Shown: positions 35,701 through 46,794 of the stretch, piece after piece
How positions within the stretch are numbered: the stretch's first letter is position 1
How the letters are laid out: every line of letters starts with the position of its first letter
NCBI GenBank assembly: GCA_963281155.1
Contig: CAUJLY010000002.1
Coordinates: 806,001-870,000, forward strand
DNA length: 64,000 nucleotides
Source: Rhabditophanes sp. KR3021
Taxonomy: Eukaryota > Nematoda > Chromadorea > Rhabditida > Alloionematidae
Direction: 5' to 3'
Program-made: the position numbers and the translations under genes
Notes under the pieces: generated by a model
Database searches by the model: none
Seen by the model: the letters and a program-made list of their open reading frames with translations, nothing else
What the model was told of the DNA's origin: nothing

Positions 35701-36560
35701 GACAACAATTTGATATACTTGATACAATTGATATATTAGAATGTAAAATTGTAGATGAAAAGGTTTTAATATTATTATCTTATTAGTTAATAAAGAAAAA
35801 TATGAAAAGATATAGTACTGATATATATTATGTATCATATAAATATGTATATTGTTGTGTATGATGATTACATATGTAGTTCTTAATTTGACCTCTTTTG
35901 CGCAACATATAAAATAAATATAATACTTATATATTATTTATTTATTTCAAAGTGATTATAGAACAAACTAAAAATGGCGATTTATTATTTTAAATAATAT
36001 AAATAAATAAAAGTTATGTAATGAAACTTTGCCACAAAATATTTAGTATGTATTAGTAATTGGTATATAAATAAATAGTATATATCCGTAGTAGTGATAT
36101 AATATTTATATAATCATTTCATGGATGATATTATTATATTATGTATAAGATACACAAACTATTATACATTCAGCAAAAAAACATTCACAAGTCCTTTATG
36201 TTATCAATTTTTTATACTCACTCTTTATATTATTATTAATAACATTTGATTATCGTTTTGCTATTATCTAAATATATATTTACAATAACATAAATATTAC
36301 ATTTTATTGTTTAAATATTATACTGAACGCAAATTTTGTATGTTCCTTTAAACGTTTCTGAATAAATATAATGGTGGTTAGTATCTAATCTAAATAGATA
36401 GAGATGTAAATTCTGTGTAGATATAAAGCAGAACGTTTATTTATATTATTATTGTAAGAGGTTTTAGTTAATTTGGTATTAATTCATCTTTTTTAGGATT
36501 CTTTATTTGGAATATTTTTTACATTTATCTACTTAATCCCGGTCTTAATTTCTCTACAAT
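32714..36560. other. AT-rich gene desert upstream of HMBOX1
   Basis: About 3.8 kb of very AT-rich sequence dominated by TA and ATATAT runs, with small imperfect repeats such as two 23-base TAATTTATATTTAATTCTA units near 33852-33897. No exon with codon-like composition was seen on either strand; long stop-poor frames here arise from A/T bias. The start codon of the HMBOX1 homologue follows, so part of it is probably that gene's regulatory region. Confidence 0.5.
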
Positions 36561-37996
36561 ATGCGATTGTTTACTGTAGAGCAGTGTGAACTCATCAGGC
36601 GTCTTCGTCTAACAGGCATTTCCGCTGAAGGAGTACTCGAGGTAATTTAATTTCCAATTTTTTTCCAAAAAATGGCTTTTTTAATAAAAGCATACGAATA
36701 AAGTAAGACTAGTACTATTTATGATTATAATAAATAAACATAATAAATTTATGAGCCAAAACGCCATTCTATGTCATGTGGACTTTTATTAAATATAAAA
36801 CAATTGAGTACACATGAATAATAAAGTTATTTGTTGCAATCTGCTAAAAATAAATTAAGTTTTATGGTATCAATAAACATTATTTTTAGGCCTTTGCGGC
36901 ACTTGAGTCAATTGAAGCTAACTTTGAAACCATTAGATTGCAGAATGCAACCATAGCTGCTATGATGTGTGGAGACTTGAATATGAAGATTCCTTTTATA
37001 GCAGACATTCAGATGGAAAACTTGGTTAGGAATCCGGCTCTTTTGCAACATTTGACTAGTCAGACAAGTGCGGCTGGAACTCAAATTATGTCTTCTTTAA
37101 GTTCATTAAATTATAATTCAAATAATGAAAATTTGAAAAATGAAAATATCAAAGGTGTGGAGGAGTTTAATATGTTGCCTCCCCTAAGTACACAATCAAA
37201 TGGGGCTAGGCCTATTAGGTCCACTAGAACTCCGATAAGCGAAATCACCACCCTCGACGACCCTCAAGAGTTAGATGAATTCATCTCGATGGGCGAAGAA
37301 AAATGTATAGCTGACATGCGACAATTTATCACAAATTTATCTCTACGTCAAACGACTGTCGCTCAACTAACTCAGGTTTCACAACCATACATTAGTAAAA
37401 TGCTAAATGGCAATCACCGTGAGCTGTCTTTGAGATGTAGAAAAAATATTTATTCATGGTACCTCAATATGAGAAGACATCCCGAAAAATTGTCCACTTA
37501 CCTTGCTGATCCGTTAATTAAGCTAGAAACTAATGCTGATGGTGATTTATTGCCTCAAAGAAGGGAAAGATATGTGTTCAGACCTATTTTGATAAAGATC
37601 TTGGAAAAGTTTTTCGTTGAAGCTCCTTTTCCCGATTTTAACAAGAGATCAGAAATAGCTGGCGTTTGTAATAAGTCGTTGTTGCATGAAAAAGGACATA
37701 GTGATTTGTTGCCAAAAGAAGTAGTGTCTCCACAAGTTGTTGCTAATTGGTTCGCTAATAAGAGAAAGGAAATGCGTAGAAAGACAAATGAAGACTCCAA
37801 AAATATAGAATATTGCGGAAATAGCCCCGAATCCTATGGAACATCAACTTCCAAATCATCTTCCGACGATTCCAGGCCAAATTCTGAAGGCAACACCTCT
37901 ACCCTATCTTCAGACCTCCTGGACATGGTTTCCCTGCTATCTCAAAAAAATTCCATCCTAACAGCTTCTTCCAATCCAACTCCTATCCCATTATAA
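36561..37996 (+). CDS. HMBOX1: HMBOX1-type atypical homeobox protein
   Basis: Homologue of homeobox-containing protein 1 (HOT1), which binds double-stranded telomeric DNA in vertebrates. Two exons, 36561-36641 and 36890-37996, separated by a 248-base intron that is long for this window, give 395 residues. The N-terminus FTVEQCELIRRLRLTGIS matches FTIEQIDLLQRLRRTGMT of HMBOX1 (dimerisation-like helix). A POU-specific-like region near residue 140-200 reads QTTVAQLTQVSQPYISKML. The atypical homeodomain near 225-310 starts RERYVFRPILIKILEKFF and ends with helix 3 VVANWFANKRKEMRRK, the WF.N+R motif. A Ser-rich tail follows. The extra residues between helices 2 and 3 (LLHEKGHSDLLPKE) are typical of the HNF1/HMBOX class. 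Confidence 0.92.
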
Positions 37997-38630
37997 ATAA
38001 CCAACACACAACTGCGAGTATCACCAATAATATTGTATTAAATAACAAAAACGCTTCCACAAGACAATGACAAAATAATAATGTATTATGTTTGTTTTTA
38101 AGGCTATACCAAATTTAAAGTTGCTTCTGCAAATAAATGAAATTTTTTAATTTTTGTAAATCATAAAGTTACTTTAATTGAGTTGTTAAATATTAAGAGG
38201 TTATTCGAGTTCATCGTGGCATTAAGATAAATAGATGGCATGATATAAATTATCCAAAGATCAAATCAATCTATTTATTTCAACAATTAGACAATATGAC
38301 TTGACGTAAAAATTAAAATGCTGTGTATATCGTTTTCGGATTGACTCGTATATTTTCTGTAAAGCTTTCGAATTGCAGACATCTTCATAATGAATTTAGT
38401 TGGTATTGTTCGTTGTCATCTTTTTAATATATCAACAGCTAAATTGGTGCTGAATTATTTTATGTCAGGACAAGAACATAGTAAATTTGTAAGTGTTATA
38501 ATTTGCCATTCATTACTTCCACATTTTTAATACATTCTCAACTTCATTTTGTATACGGCAGCATATAAAATAGATATCAAAGATCTTTTGGTGATTTAAG
38601 TACAATACACTTTCTAATTAAACGAGTGGA
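37997..38630. other. Intergenic, nothing recognised
   Basis: About 630 bases with the 3' end of HMBOX1 (AATAAA near 38131) and unassigned sequence before the cathepsin relic. The propeptide of that relic may have been here, but I could not identify it. Confidence 0.4.
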
Positions 38631-39235
38631 ATTGTGAACAATGCGGTTCTTGCGCCTATTTTGCTACTGTTGGAGTTGTTGAAAGCATGAATGCAATTGC
38701 TGGAAATGAATTAGTTCGATTAAGTGAACAAGCACTAATTGATTGTGACAGAGATGGTGACAATGACGGCTGTGATGGAAGTACTTCTTCTTCTATTTTC
38801 TCTTACATTCAACAAAATGGAGTAACATCTGGAGATTCCTACAGCAAATACAAGCAACACGGGAAGCATGCAAAAAAGTTTCCGGCACAAGAGTTTATGT
38901 TGAGAAAAGAACAAAGATTGGTAATAATGAAACTAAAATGAAAAAGTATCTCGCAGAAGCCGATCCTTTTGTAATCGGTGTCAACGTCATTAGAGGAATG
39001 TATTCGTACAATGCCGGTGTTTTTGACCCTAAACCCAAAGCTTGCAAAAATAGATCAAAGGGTCGCCATGCTATGAGGTTGTTGGATATGGAACTGAAAA
39101 TAAGGAAGACTACTGGTTGATCAACAATTCTTGGGACCAAATTTCGGTATTTACAAAGGATACATTAAATGAGACGCGGAGTTAACGCTTGTGGAACCGC
39201 CAATAACACATGGGGTGTCACCACTGTTCAAAAAG
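38631..39235 (+). pseudogene. Cathepsin-like papain-family cysteine protease pseudogene
   Basis: The mature domain of a C1A cysteine protease can be followed across at least four reading frames. EQCGSCAYFATVGVVES carries the catalytic Cys (family CGSCWAF). SEQALIDCDRDGDNDGC corresponds to the SEQ.LVDC...GC.GG block. KYLAEADPFVIGVNV with YNAGVF corresponds to the oxyanion-side strand. The catalytic His lies in GRHAM and the Asn in YWLINNSWD. Shifts occur near 38885, near 39075 and near 39160, and a stop closes the first frame at 38941. The Trp after the active Cys is Tyr here. No propeptide or signal peptide was found. All three catalytic residues are still visible, so loss is fairly recent. 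Confidence 0.85.
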
Positions 39236-39804
39236 GTATTCGTAGGATGTATTAAAGATAACAATGATATAATAATAATTTATTTTCTTAAGCTAATTTT
39301 AAAAGCTATTTTAAATAAATATTTCATTCAATTATTATTTCATTCATTTTTTCTTCCAAATTACAAAAAGATATTTTACAGTTTTACTAACTGTCAGATA
39401 ACTAATTTGAAAATGTTTATAATTTAATGGCATATCAAAAATCTTATAAAAAATAATAATTGACAAAGGCATAAATAAACGATTTTTCTATGAAAACATT
39501 ATTAAATTGAACCTCTTTTGAACGGAAAGGTCTTTACCCTCCAAGAGTGAAGAAATCATTAATTAAGTAGGAAACAGTTGCAGAACGGTAACGATGAAAG
39601 AGAAAAAGCTTCCATAATTTATTATTTTGCAAAAGTGACTGATGAAAATATATCTTTAGGCTACCACCATTGCCTGTCTTGCTGTAATATAAAGTATTCA
39701 ATATAAAGTTTAATTGCATAGATAAAGACAGATTCAGATATATTCATTTTAAGGAATGAATTAAAGATTTTATATTTCAAAATAGTAAGTTAACAGGAAA
39801 CGTA
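39236..39804. other. Intergenic, nothing recognised
   Basis: About 570 AT-rich bases between the protease relic and the 3' end of the kelch gene. No feature recognised. Confidence 0.45.
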
Positions 39805-41639
39805 TTAATAATATGACAATGAAAAACGCCAATCAGGAGATGGTAACTTAATATTTGATTTTGTCCATATTTCGGTTTTTTTATCAAAACTATAAATATC
39901 TGAAATAATTATATCATTTGAAGAACCTCCGAAACTAATTATTTCTGTAGATAATTCAACAGATCTGTTACCACTGCAAGTAATAGGTAAAGGTGTTGTT
40001 GATCGCCATTTGTTAGCATTTACTTCATAAATGTCACAATTATCCTTAGTAATCCATTTTTCACCTTCTTGATAAGCTCCACCACAGTACATAATATTAT
40101 TATCATTTAAACAGACTGCAGCATTTTGTCTTTTTATCGGAATTTCAGCAAGTTTTTGCCAATTTTTAATTCTCGGATCATATCTAATAAATGAAATATC
40201 ACTCATAATTAAAATATTTACCTAAGCATATTTTTATTTCCAGTACATCCCGGAGTAACATATATTATATTGTCAATTACAACAGATGAATGATCACATG
40301 AAGTAACAGGTAGCGCTTTTTGATTCAACCAAATCATTTTTTCAAAATCAAAGCTAAAATATTATTTTTAAAGAATAACATTCACACTCTCACCTTTGTA
40401 CAATATCCACAACATTATTATTATCATTTACACATCCTCCAAAGGTCCAAATTTGTCCATTGTATTTTGATGTTGAAAATGCATAGTTAATATTGTCAAT
40501 TTCAGTCTCCAAGACAACACTTCTCTTTGTTATAATATCAAACCTTAAAAGTGAAATAAATAAATAAACTATGCCATTTACGTTTCCATTTTTTTTGTTT
40601 TATATCCACCAATAACAATTAATTTTGTATCAAATAATTCCGAACATGCTTTAGATCTCTCAAATTGCAAAGTTCCAAGTTTAGAGACCGTTTCAGTTTC
40701 TACGTCATAGTTCAAAATGCCTTTTTCATTATTTTCAATTCCACCAACTAAAAATAAAATAAATATTTAAACAATTATTTAAACTTACCCAAAAAAACAT
40801 TTTCAACAAATTTATTAGATTTGGCAAAGTTAGTATTAAAACTCAAGTTGAATAAATAAAGGGCAAGTCCTTGTACATCATTTAATTTAGGATTTTGGAT
40901 TAGTTCTTTGTTTATGAAGAATTTAGATAATTGCGAAAAATCTATTTTATCAAGGAGTTCCTGCCAATATTGGTATCTATCATTAAAACCATATTCGACC
41001 CATCTATTGAAAATGATGCATATATTTTTTTGATTATTTGATTTGATGAATTCTGTATCAAATATTTCAATCAGTCCATAATAATTGATGCAATCAAATG
41101 CATATGCATCATAGAGTGTCTAAAATAAAGTATATTAAAAAAAATAATCAAATTTAACTTACTTTAAAATTTTGTTTAATCAAAGCTTTTAACAATGAAT
41201 TCAAATCTGAATAATTTTGCTTATCAAATAACTCAATTAACAATACATGGTGCAAAATAGAATCTTTATCTTTAATCCATTTCATAATCATTTTTTTAAT
41301 ATCATCACATTTAAATTGCTTGAAAATTCTTACTACTTGGTAGATATTAGATCCATTCATTTTGAAAGTTTCATGATTGCAGATATAGTTTAAATAACAC
41401 TGGATATCACCCATATCCAAATCATGGCAATTATATGAGTCTGCAATAATGAAAAATATTTTGTTCAAATATTATTACAACTTACTGGAATTAGGATTAT
41501 TTAAAAAATAATCGCAGAAGTGATCATTATGGCCAAACAGTAAAACTTTTGATGTTTTAACAGCTCCATCTTTGCAATTAATTGTAAAATCCGAAAACCA
41601 ATTATTTGGAAAAAGCAAAGGAATATTTTTGAAAAACAT
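39805..41639 (-). CDS. BTB-BACK-kelch protein
   Basis: A likely CUL3 adaptor. Seven exons, about 41639-41486, 41440-41163, 41119-40789, 40747-40582, 40543-40394, 40353-40222 and 40201-39805, keep frame throughout and give 535 residues. Exons 1-2 encode the BTB domain (WFSDFTINCKDGAVKTSKVL, then a helical 3-box region). Exon 3 encodes the BACK domain (YDAYAFDCINYYGLIEIFD, IFNRWVEYG). Exons 4-7 encode kelch repeats with GGY, FGG, GGAYQ and FGGSS turns. An upstream acceptor-like TTTTATAG just before the first exon may mark a further 5' exon or a trans-splice site. It is the intact paralogue of the gene at 0.3-1.7 kb and of the relic at 44.8 kb. Confidence 0.8.
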
Positions 41640-43065
41640 TTGCTGGATATTCTTTGAGCACTATAAAATGAGTTCATTAAAAATATTAATTCATATTGGG
41701 AAAAAACAGTTATAAATATGTATTGCTAAAACATTGTGGTATGAACCAGTAAATAATTGACATACTAACGTGAGTTAACAAGATAACTCTCCTTAAAATA
41801 AAAAATTAGTTCGTTGCATACATAATTATTCATTCTTATCATCATAAAATAAATTTTATCATTTTTACATGATGGTTATAAATGTTAATTAATTTCATAT
41901 TAACATTAAGATTGAATTTGACCAAGTATTTATTTCTTTACAAGTTACTGATAATTAAATGATCATTAAACATAATGTATTCTTTTTCAAATAAATCTTC
42001 TTGATTATTTTAAATAATACACAGTCTGATGCAACGTAGAATTAAGTTTGCGAAGTAGATTCTACTAAAAATATTTTGATATGTATTGGATGCAATAATT
42101 TGTCGCTTTGGTTTTAATTAACGATCAATTATTTATAGGAAAATGTATTTTTACAAAAATGAGTTTCTGTACATATCAGCAGGTATTAATGTTTGTTAAT
42201 CAGAAATGTATTCTCTCGTTTTGCATGAATACTTTGAAGATTGATGTTATTCCAAAATATTCTTCAAACAAAAAAGTAGAACTTCCAGTGACGAAGAACA
42301 TGAGATGAAACATTATTGTTGCACAAATATGTATAAACAAGAAGAATCTTTGAAGACTGAAATGCTTGGAATCGTTTTTATTTATGAAAGTCTAAATGAT
42401 AATTTCATTATTTTTAAAAATAATTCATTTGTTTAATCTCACACTATTATTACTCCAATAACGACCAATTCTAATGTGAATTTCAAAGGAAAATTATTTG
42501 TTTATCTAATTGTCGTTTTTTCTTTTGGAAGGTATTAAAAATGCGGTTAAATGTATCATCATTTTAATATTTGTAATGAATTGGATCTAACACAATACTT
42601 CCTTTTTTTAGATACGTGGTCTTTTACACATACAATTTAAAGTTATAAAGCCAATCATTCAAAAAATACTTAACTCAACAACTATTAACTTCTCGCATTT
42701 TTCTAAATTTAATAAATTTGCCTAAATAAAGAAGTTTAATGAACTAGTAATACACTCAACTATTTACCGACATTACGAATGCATTTGATAATCAAATAAA
42801 CAAGCAAAATAAGAAATCACTTAAACAGTTCATTTCGAAATGAGTCTTTGTTAATAAGCATAATTTAAAAATAGCAAATTAAAAAGAGATACTTATCTAC
42901 ATATTTTAGGCATAAATATCTAGTTTAGAGATAAGTTTAATATTTAGCTTAGAGATAAGTTTAATATTTAGTTTAAAAGATAAGTTTGAATTGTTAGTTA
43001 AACACTTTTTCACTAAAGGACAAGATAATGTTAATTGGTGAGCACAAAGAACATAAGACTAAATA
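41640..43065. other. Intergenic with small tandem repeat
   Basis: About 1.4 kb, AT-rich. It contains the 24-base tandem repeat at 42921-42993. A 66-codon plus-strand frame at 42108 shows no family features. Confidence 0.4.
42921..42993. repeat. Tandem repeat, 3 x 24 bases
   Basis: Three copies of a unit starting TAGTTTAGAGATAAG and ending TTAATATT. The third copy carries one extra base and several changes. The sequence is unrelated to the 24-base repeat at 15.4 kb. Confidence 0.8.
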
Positions 43066-44198
43066 TTATATTTTTTGTACATTGTTTGGATTAATCGAAA
43101 CATTAGAGTCAGTTTCGGAATCTTTTGAGATAGAAGTAGACTTTAGTGAAATTTCAGGGAATTTCTGATTGGGGTTCCACTCATAAAGCTCAACAAGATT
43201 TACGCCCTCTTCCTTTGCCAATTCAGTCAACTTTGCTGTGATTTCCTTGAATCTTAAATGTTTGGCATTGTAACTTTTATCCACAATTGACAAAAGTTGC
43301 TTGACATTCTTAGGGAGTCCTTTATAAGTTTCATTGGCTAAAAAATACTACAAAGTAGAACAAAGTTAAACTTACCAAATTCCTCAAAAAACTTTTGTTT
43401 CTCAGCACAAACTTGTTTTCTATCAACGCTTCTTCTCCAAGGAATGCAATAAGCATCAAACATTTCCACAAACATATACAGCCACGACTCAACATCATCC
43501 CTTGGGGTCTGAGGAGCATGCCCATGACAGGCGCGGCTAGCATATCTTACGGTCCCCATAAAAGTAGAAGGACTTTCTTTAGGAGCACATGGAATTGTCC
43601 TATCCTCAAAACACTTGGAAATACCAAAGTCGAGCAGATATATCTTTTCACAGTCCTTTCCATGTCCGCAAGCAAAGTTGGAAGGTTTAACGTCACGATG
43701 CACGTATCCAACAAGATGAAGATTTGAGAGAGACTTCATCGTTTCAATTCCAACACGAAAGATAGTAGATGGCTTGAGAATACCTTCTTGTCCGTAGTAT
43801 CTTTTAAGGTCATTTAGATTCTTCCCAACAATTTCACAGACCATAAAAAAGTAGATTGAATCAGATCCTTCGTCTATCAGCTTTGTAAAATAGCTTTTGT
43901 CAATGTGTCTACTTGCATGCACTTCTTTGAGGAGGAAAATCTCGAAGGGTACCCTCTGTTTGACATGATGCCCTGGAGTTGACTTCAGTTCCGTCTTCAT
44001 AGCAAATGTTCTGTTGTCGGAGATCCTGACAATTTTGTACACGTCTCCGAATCCACCCGACCCAATGCTTTCCAGTATTTGGTACTTGTGCTTAGCAGAA
44101 TCAACAATAGTATCAGGGCCAATCAGTTGACGAGAAGGCTTGCAACTTTTTTCGGAAACAACTTCCACTTCGCGGTCGGGAGCAGCATCAGGAACCAT
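43066..44198 (-). CDS. Casein kinase 1 family protein kinase (TTBK/worm type)
   Basis: Two exons, 44198-43376 and 43337-43066, encode 364 residues. The kinase domain spans about residues 38-320. The Gly loop is GSGGFGDVY (46-54), the ATP lysine is in FAMKTE (K68), the catalytic loop is HRDVKPSNF (D169), the metal-binding motif is DFGIS (D190) and the activation segment has FMGTVRYAS, the CK1 form of the APE region. The PFEIFLLKEV helix and the C-terminal FKEITAKL block are typical of the large nematode CK1/TTBK-like expansion, many members of which are sperm-enriched. All catalytic residues are present, so activity is expected. The tail is short and Ser-rich. The exact subfamily cannot be set by eye. 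Confidence 0.9.
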
Positions 44199-44814
44199 AG
44201 TGAGAAAGATAATTAATATTTTGAAAAGGAACCTCTTTTATCTAATACAAAAATTTGAAAAAACTTAATATTTAAATTTAAGGTTAGTGTGTCATCTGAT
44301 TGGCCTTGATGTTTGCAAGCTATTATCGTTTTCTAATGTAGATTGTGATAAGTTATTCGGCTACCTTTGATGTACAAATCAAAATATGCATTTAACTTGA
44401 TTCAAATAAAAATGCTTGAGACAACTGAATGTTTTTTTGCAATTCGTGTATAGTTATAATTAGATTTTTGTTTTTCTATTCAAAATATTGGCGCCCTTTT
44501 AGATAAAAGATAATTCCTGAACCAAAATTTTGTAGACATTCGACGTTTATCTAATCTCTAGCTGCTTTATGTGCATGATGAAACAATTAGCCATCCCTTT
44601 GTTTAACTTTAGCATATCAGCATTGTTTGTACATCTTATTAAACCACTTTAGTCTTACCAAAATAGTATCCCTCCTTAACAAGTATTTTGTCATATAAAC
44701 AATCTTTTTAAAGGCATTCTGTATCAAGCAACCTTTTGTTGTGTAGTAGACGCCAATACAAAAATTGCCATTTTTTAGTTGATATAGATTATTTTAGAAT
44801 ATCCCAATTTTCAA
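44199..44814. other. Intergenic, nothing recognised
   Basis: About 600 AT-rich bases upstream of the kinase gene. No other gene recognised. Confidence 0.45.
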
Positions 44815-44980
44815 ATGGTTCAACTTCGGCATCTTCTTGGTCTTTCGAGTAACAACAGATACGGCAATCTGAGAGTAAATTTAAGGGATGGTTTTGTCAT
44901 GGTTTCCAAATTTTTATGCACGCCCGAAATGACTTCTTTCAGAAACATTTTTGGAGAATCCAGATGCAGATAATCAACGT
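44815..44980 (+). pseudogene. Relic of a BTB-domain exon
   Basis: The plus strand reads SNNRYGNLRVNLRDGFVMV SKFL. This closely matches the BTB opening of the gene at 0.3-1.7 kb (NNRYNDLKVNLKDGF, then SKFLMHAHN). One base is then missing, after which the next frame gives MHARNDFFQKHFW, again matching the paralogue. No BACK or kelch sequence follows on the plus strand, only about 100 bases before the DUF19-like gene. It is a detached, dead first exon of the same family. Confidence 0.75.
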
Positions 44981-45078
44981 TCATAATCTATTATATTTAC
45001 AACATTTGTAAGGATTTTGAATATGTTCAAAGACATTAAACTTTAGACAGTAAAAATTTTTATTACATCAAAATTCAC

Positions 45079-45705
45079 TCAACATTTAGGAAATTTATTT
45101 TCACATTTGGTCAGAGGAATGCTAAGACTAACAATTCTTAATACATTACAAGCAACTGGTACAGCTTCAGTTCCGCAACCTTTTGAAAGTGATTTTTGAA
45201 TACAGGTGCTAAATCCTATTTGCGCATCACAGTTGGTCATTGGATCTTTAGACGTATGAAAAGTTTTCATACATGCGGCTGTGTCTGCAGAAGGTTCTTT
45301 TAATTGCTTGAAAAGGCATTGATAATTTTTGGCAATGGCCGGAGCTCCTGCGTTGCAAACATAATCAGATAAATTGTACAAAGATGTATACTGCAATGAA
45401 TCGTCTTCGTTAGTTGCGCCAAAAGTTTGTGGGATGTATGCTGATGTTTGACAACTTTTGCATGATTTGATGCAAGTACGAAGAGTTCCAAACTTACCGC
45501 AATCACTTTTAAATGCGGCTGCCCCAGATTTATCGTAATTCTTTATCAGTGGTTCAATGAATTTCTGAAAGCTAGGAATTGCATCATCAGTAAAATTATA
45601 TGATTTAAAGAAATCTTGAACACATTTACGTCCAACTGCTTCATCACTACCAGCTAAACAATAACTTATCAACCCCAATGAAACTAATAGAATTAGACGA
45701 GTCAT
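45079..45705 (-). CDS. Secreted Cys-rich protein, DUF19-like
   Basis: A single exon of 208 residues from the ATG at 45705, chosen because it gives a clean signal peptide (MTRLILLVSLGLISYCLAGS); the longer frame upstream adds an unlikely polar leader. Mature sequence has about 13 cysteines in an order typical of the nematode DUF19 (T20D4.11-like) domain: CIKSCKSC, then YVCNAG with YQCLFKQL, CMKTF, NCDAQ, STCIQKS, KGCG, ACNVL and a final KCENKFPKC. Family members are extracellular and of unknown function. Several predicted N-glycosylation sites (NFTD, NLSD) are present. Confidence 0.75.
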   Translation of the reverse strand: MTRLILLVSLGLISYCLAGSDEAVGRKCVQDFFKSYNFTDDAIPSFQKFIEPLIKNYDKSGAAAFKSDCGKFGTLRTCIKSCKSCQTSAYIPQTFGATNEDDSLQYTSLYNLSDYVCNAGAPAIAKNYQCLFKQLKEPSADTAACMKTFHTSKDPMTNCDAQIGFSTCIQKSLSKGCGTEAVPVACNVLRIVSLSIPLTKCENKFPKC

Positions 45706-46794
45706 ATTAAAATAATCTTCTTTCAAATTAGATTGTCTTTTATATCCATAAATTATCAGATAAATCTCATCGTCAAACAAACAACACTTTATAAGCTTTT
45801 TCAAAATATTATTAACTGATCTTTAAAAAGGTTAAGTCAATTTTTTAAACTAATCATTAAGTTATGTGATGCTTATAGAGGAGTTGTACAATTTTATGCT
45901 TCATGAGCCTAAAATTTAGTTAATTGAAAAACTGGTAAGAGACGAACTTTTATCTTTATTTAGGTCTGCTAAAAAGTGTCAATGAAAAATGCAGTGAGTA
46001 TTAAAGGCAAAACGAAGTCTGGATTGAGTCAGTGAATTTAAAATGCAAATCTGAACATACTGAATTACATCACGAAAGTGATTTTTTACGAATGTAAAGA
46101 AAAGGATTTTCAATGAATGTCAAATATGTGATATAAACAAATGATACATTTATTATTTTTATCCGCTGCCAACAAGAGACTCTTGCCAATTTGATTGTTC
46201 CTGGACCAAGATTACTTAACGAATCCATCATCTACAAGGACTCAGATGGGTTACCACGTCGTTACCCATTCAGAAACCGTTGATGGAGACGGAGTTGGCT
46301 ACTAACTTAAACCAAACTACCTTACTATAACAATCAAGGTGCTATAATTTATAGATATAAGCATTTAATTTATTATGTATAATGAGTTTGCCCTTCTAAA
46401 TATATAGTTGCTACATTTTCATTAAATCTTGTTGTGTTTAATTTATTTGTGTAATACATACATAAACGCCCTTAAATTTACTTTAAACTTATTCTTGTAT
46501 ACTTTTATGAAATGGTTGCTGTTGAAGTATTGAGTGATCAAATTTATTCGACTTAAAGAATCGTATTCAGAAGAGCGATGATTATTCTTGTCTATTTATG
46601 ATATTCATCTTTCAAGTCAATCAAAATTATTTAACAAGATTTTGTGTCTTTTTAATCTATTACAATTTGATTATGCAGTCTTTCGACTCAAGTATAAACA
46701 TTTCCAACAGAATCTAATTCGAATAAGAATAAATTTATTAAAATCAAAAATGTGTTTATAATTAAACTTAACAGTAACAAGGAAACAACAAAAA
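45706..46794. other. Intergenic with possible coding relic
   Basis: About 1.1 kb. Around 46170-46310 the plus strand has a G+C-richer, protein-like stretch (MGYHVVTHSETVDGDGVGY before a stop) that looks like the end of a former gene; I cannot name it. The rest is AT-rich 3' and upstream sequence. Confidence 0.4.

Noticed and set aside
35261..35838. Overlapping minus-strand frames of 60-105 codons in the desert
   Set aside because: Composition is Ile/Tyr/His/Asn-rich as expected from TA-rich DNA, with no domain and no splice structure.
42108..42308. 66-codon plus-strand frame
   Set aside because: No homology, no flanking splice or promoter signals, and surrounded by AT-rich spacer. Most likely chance.
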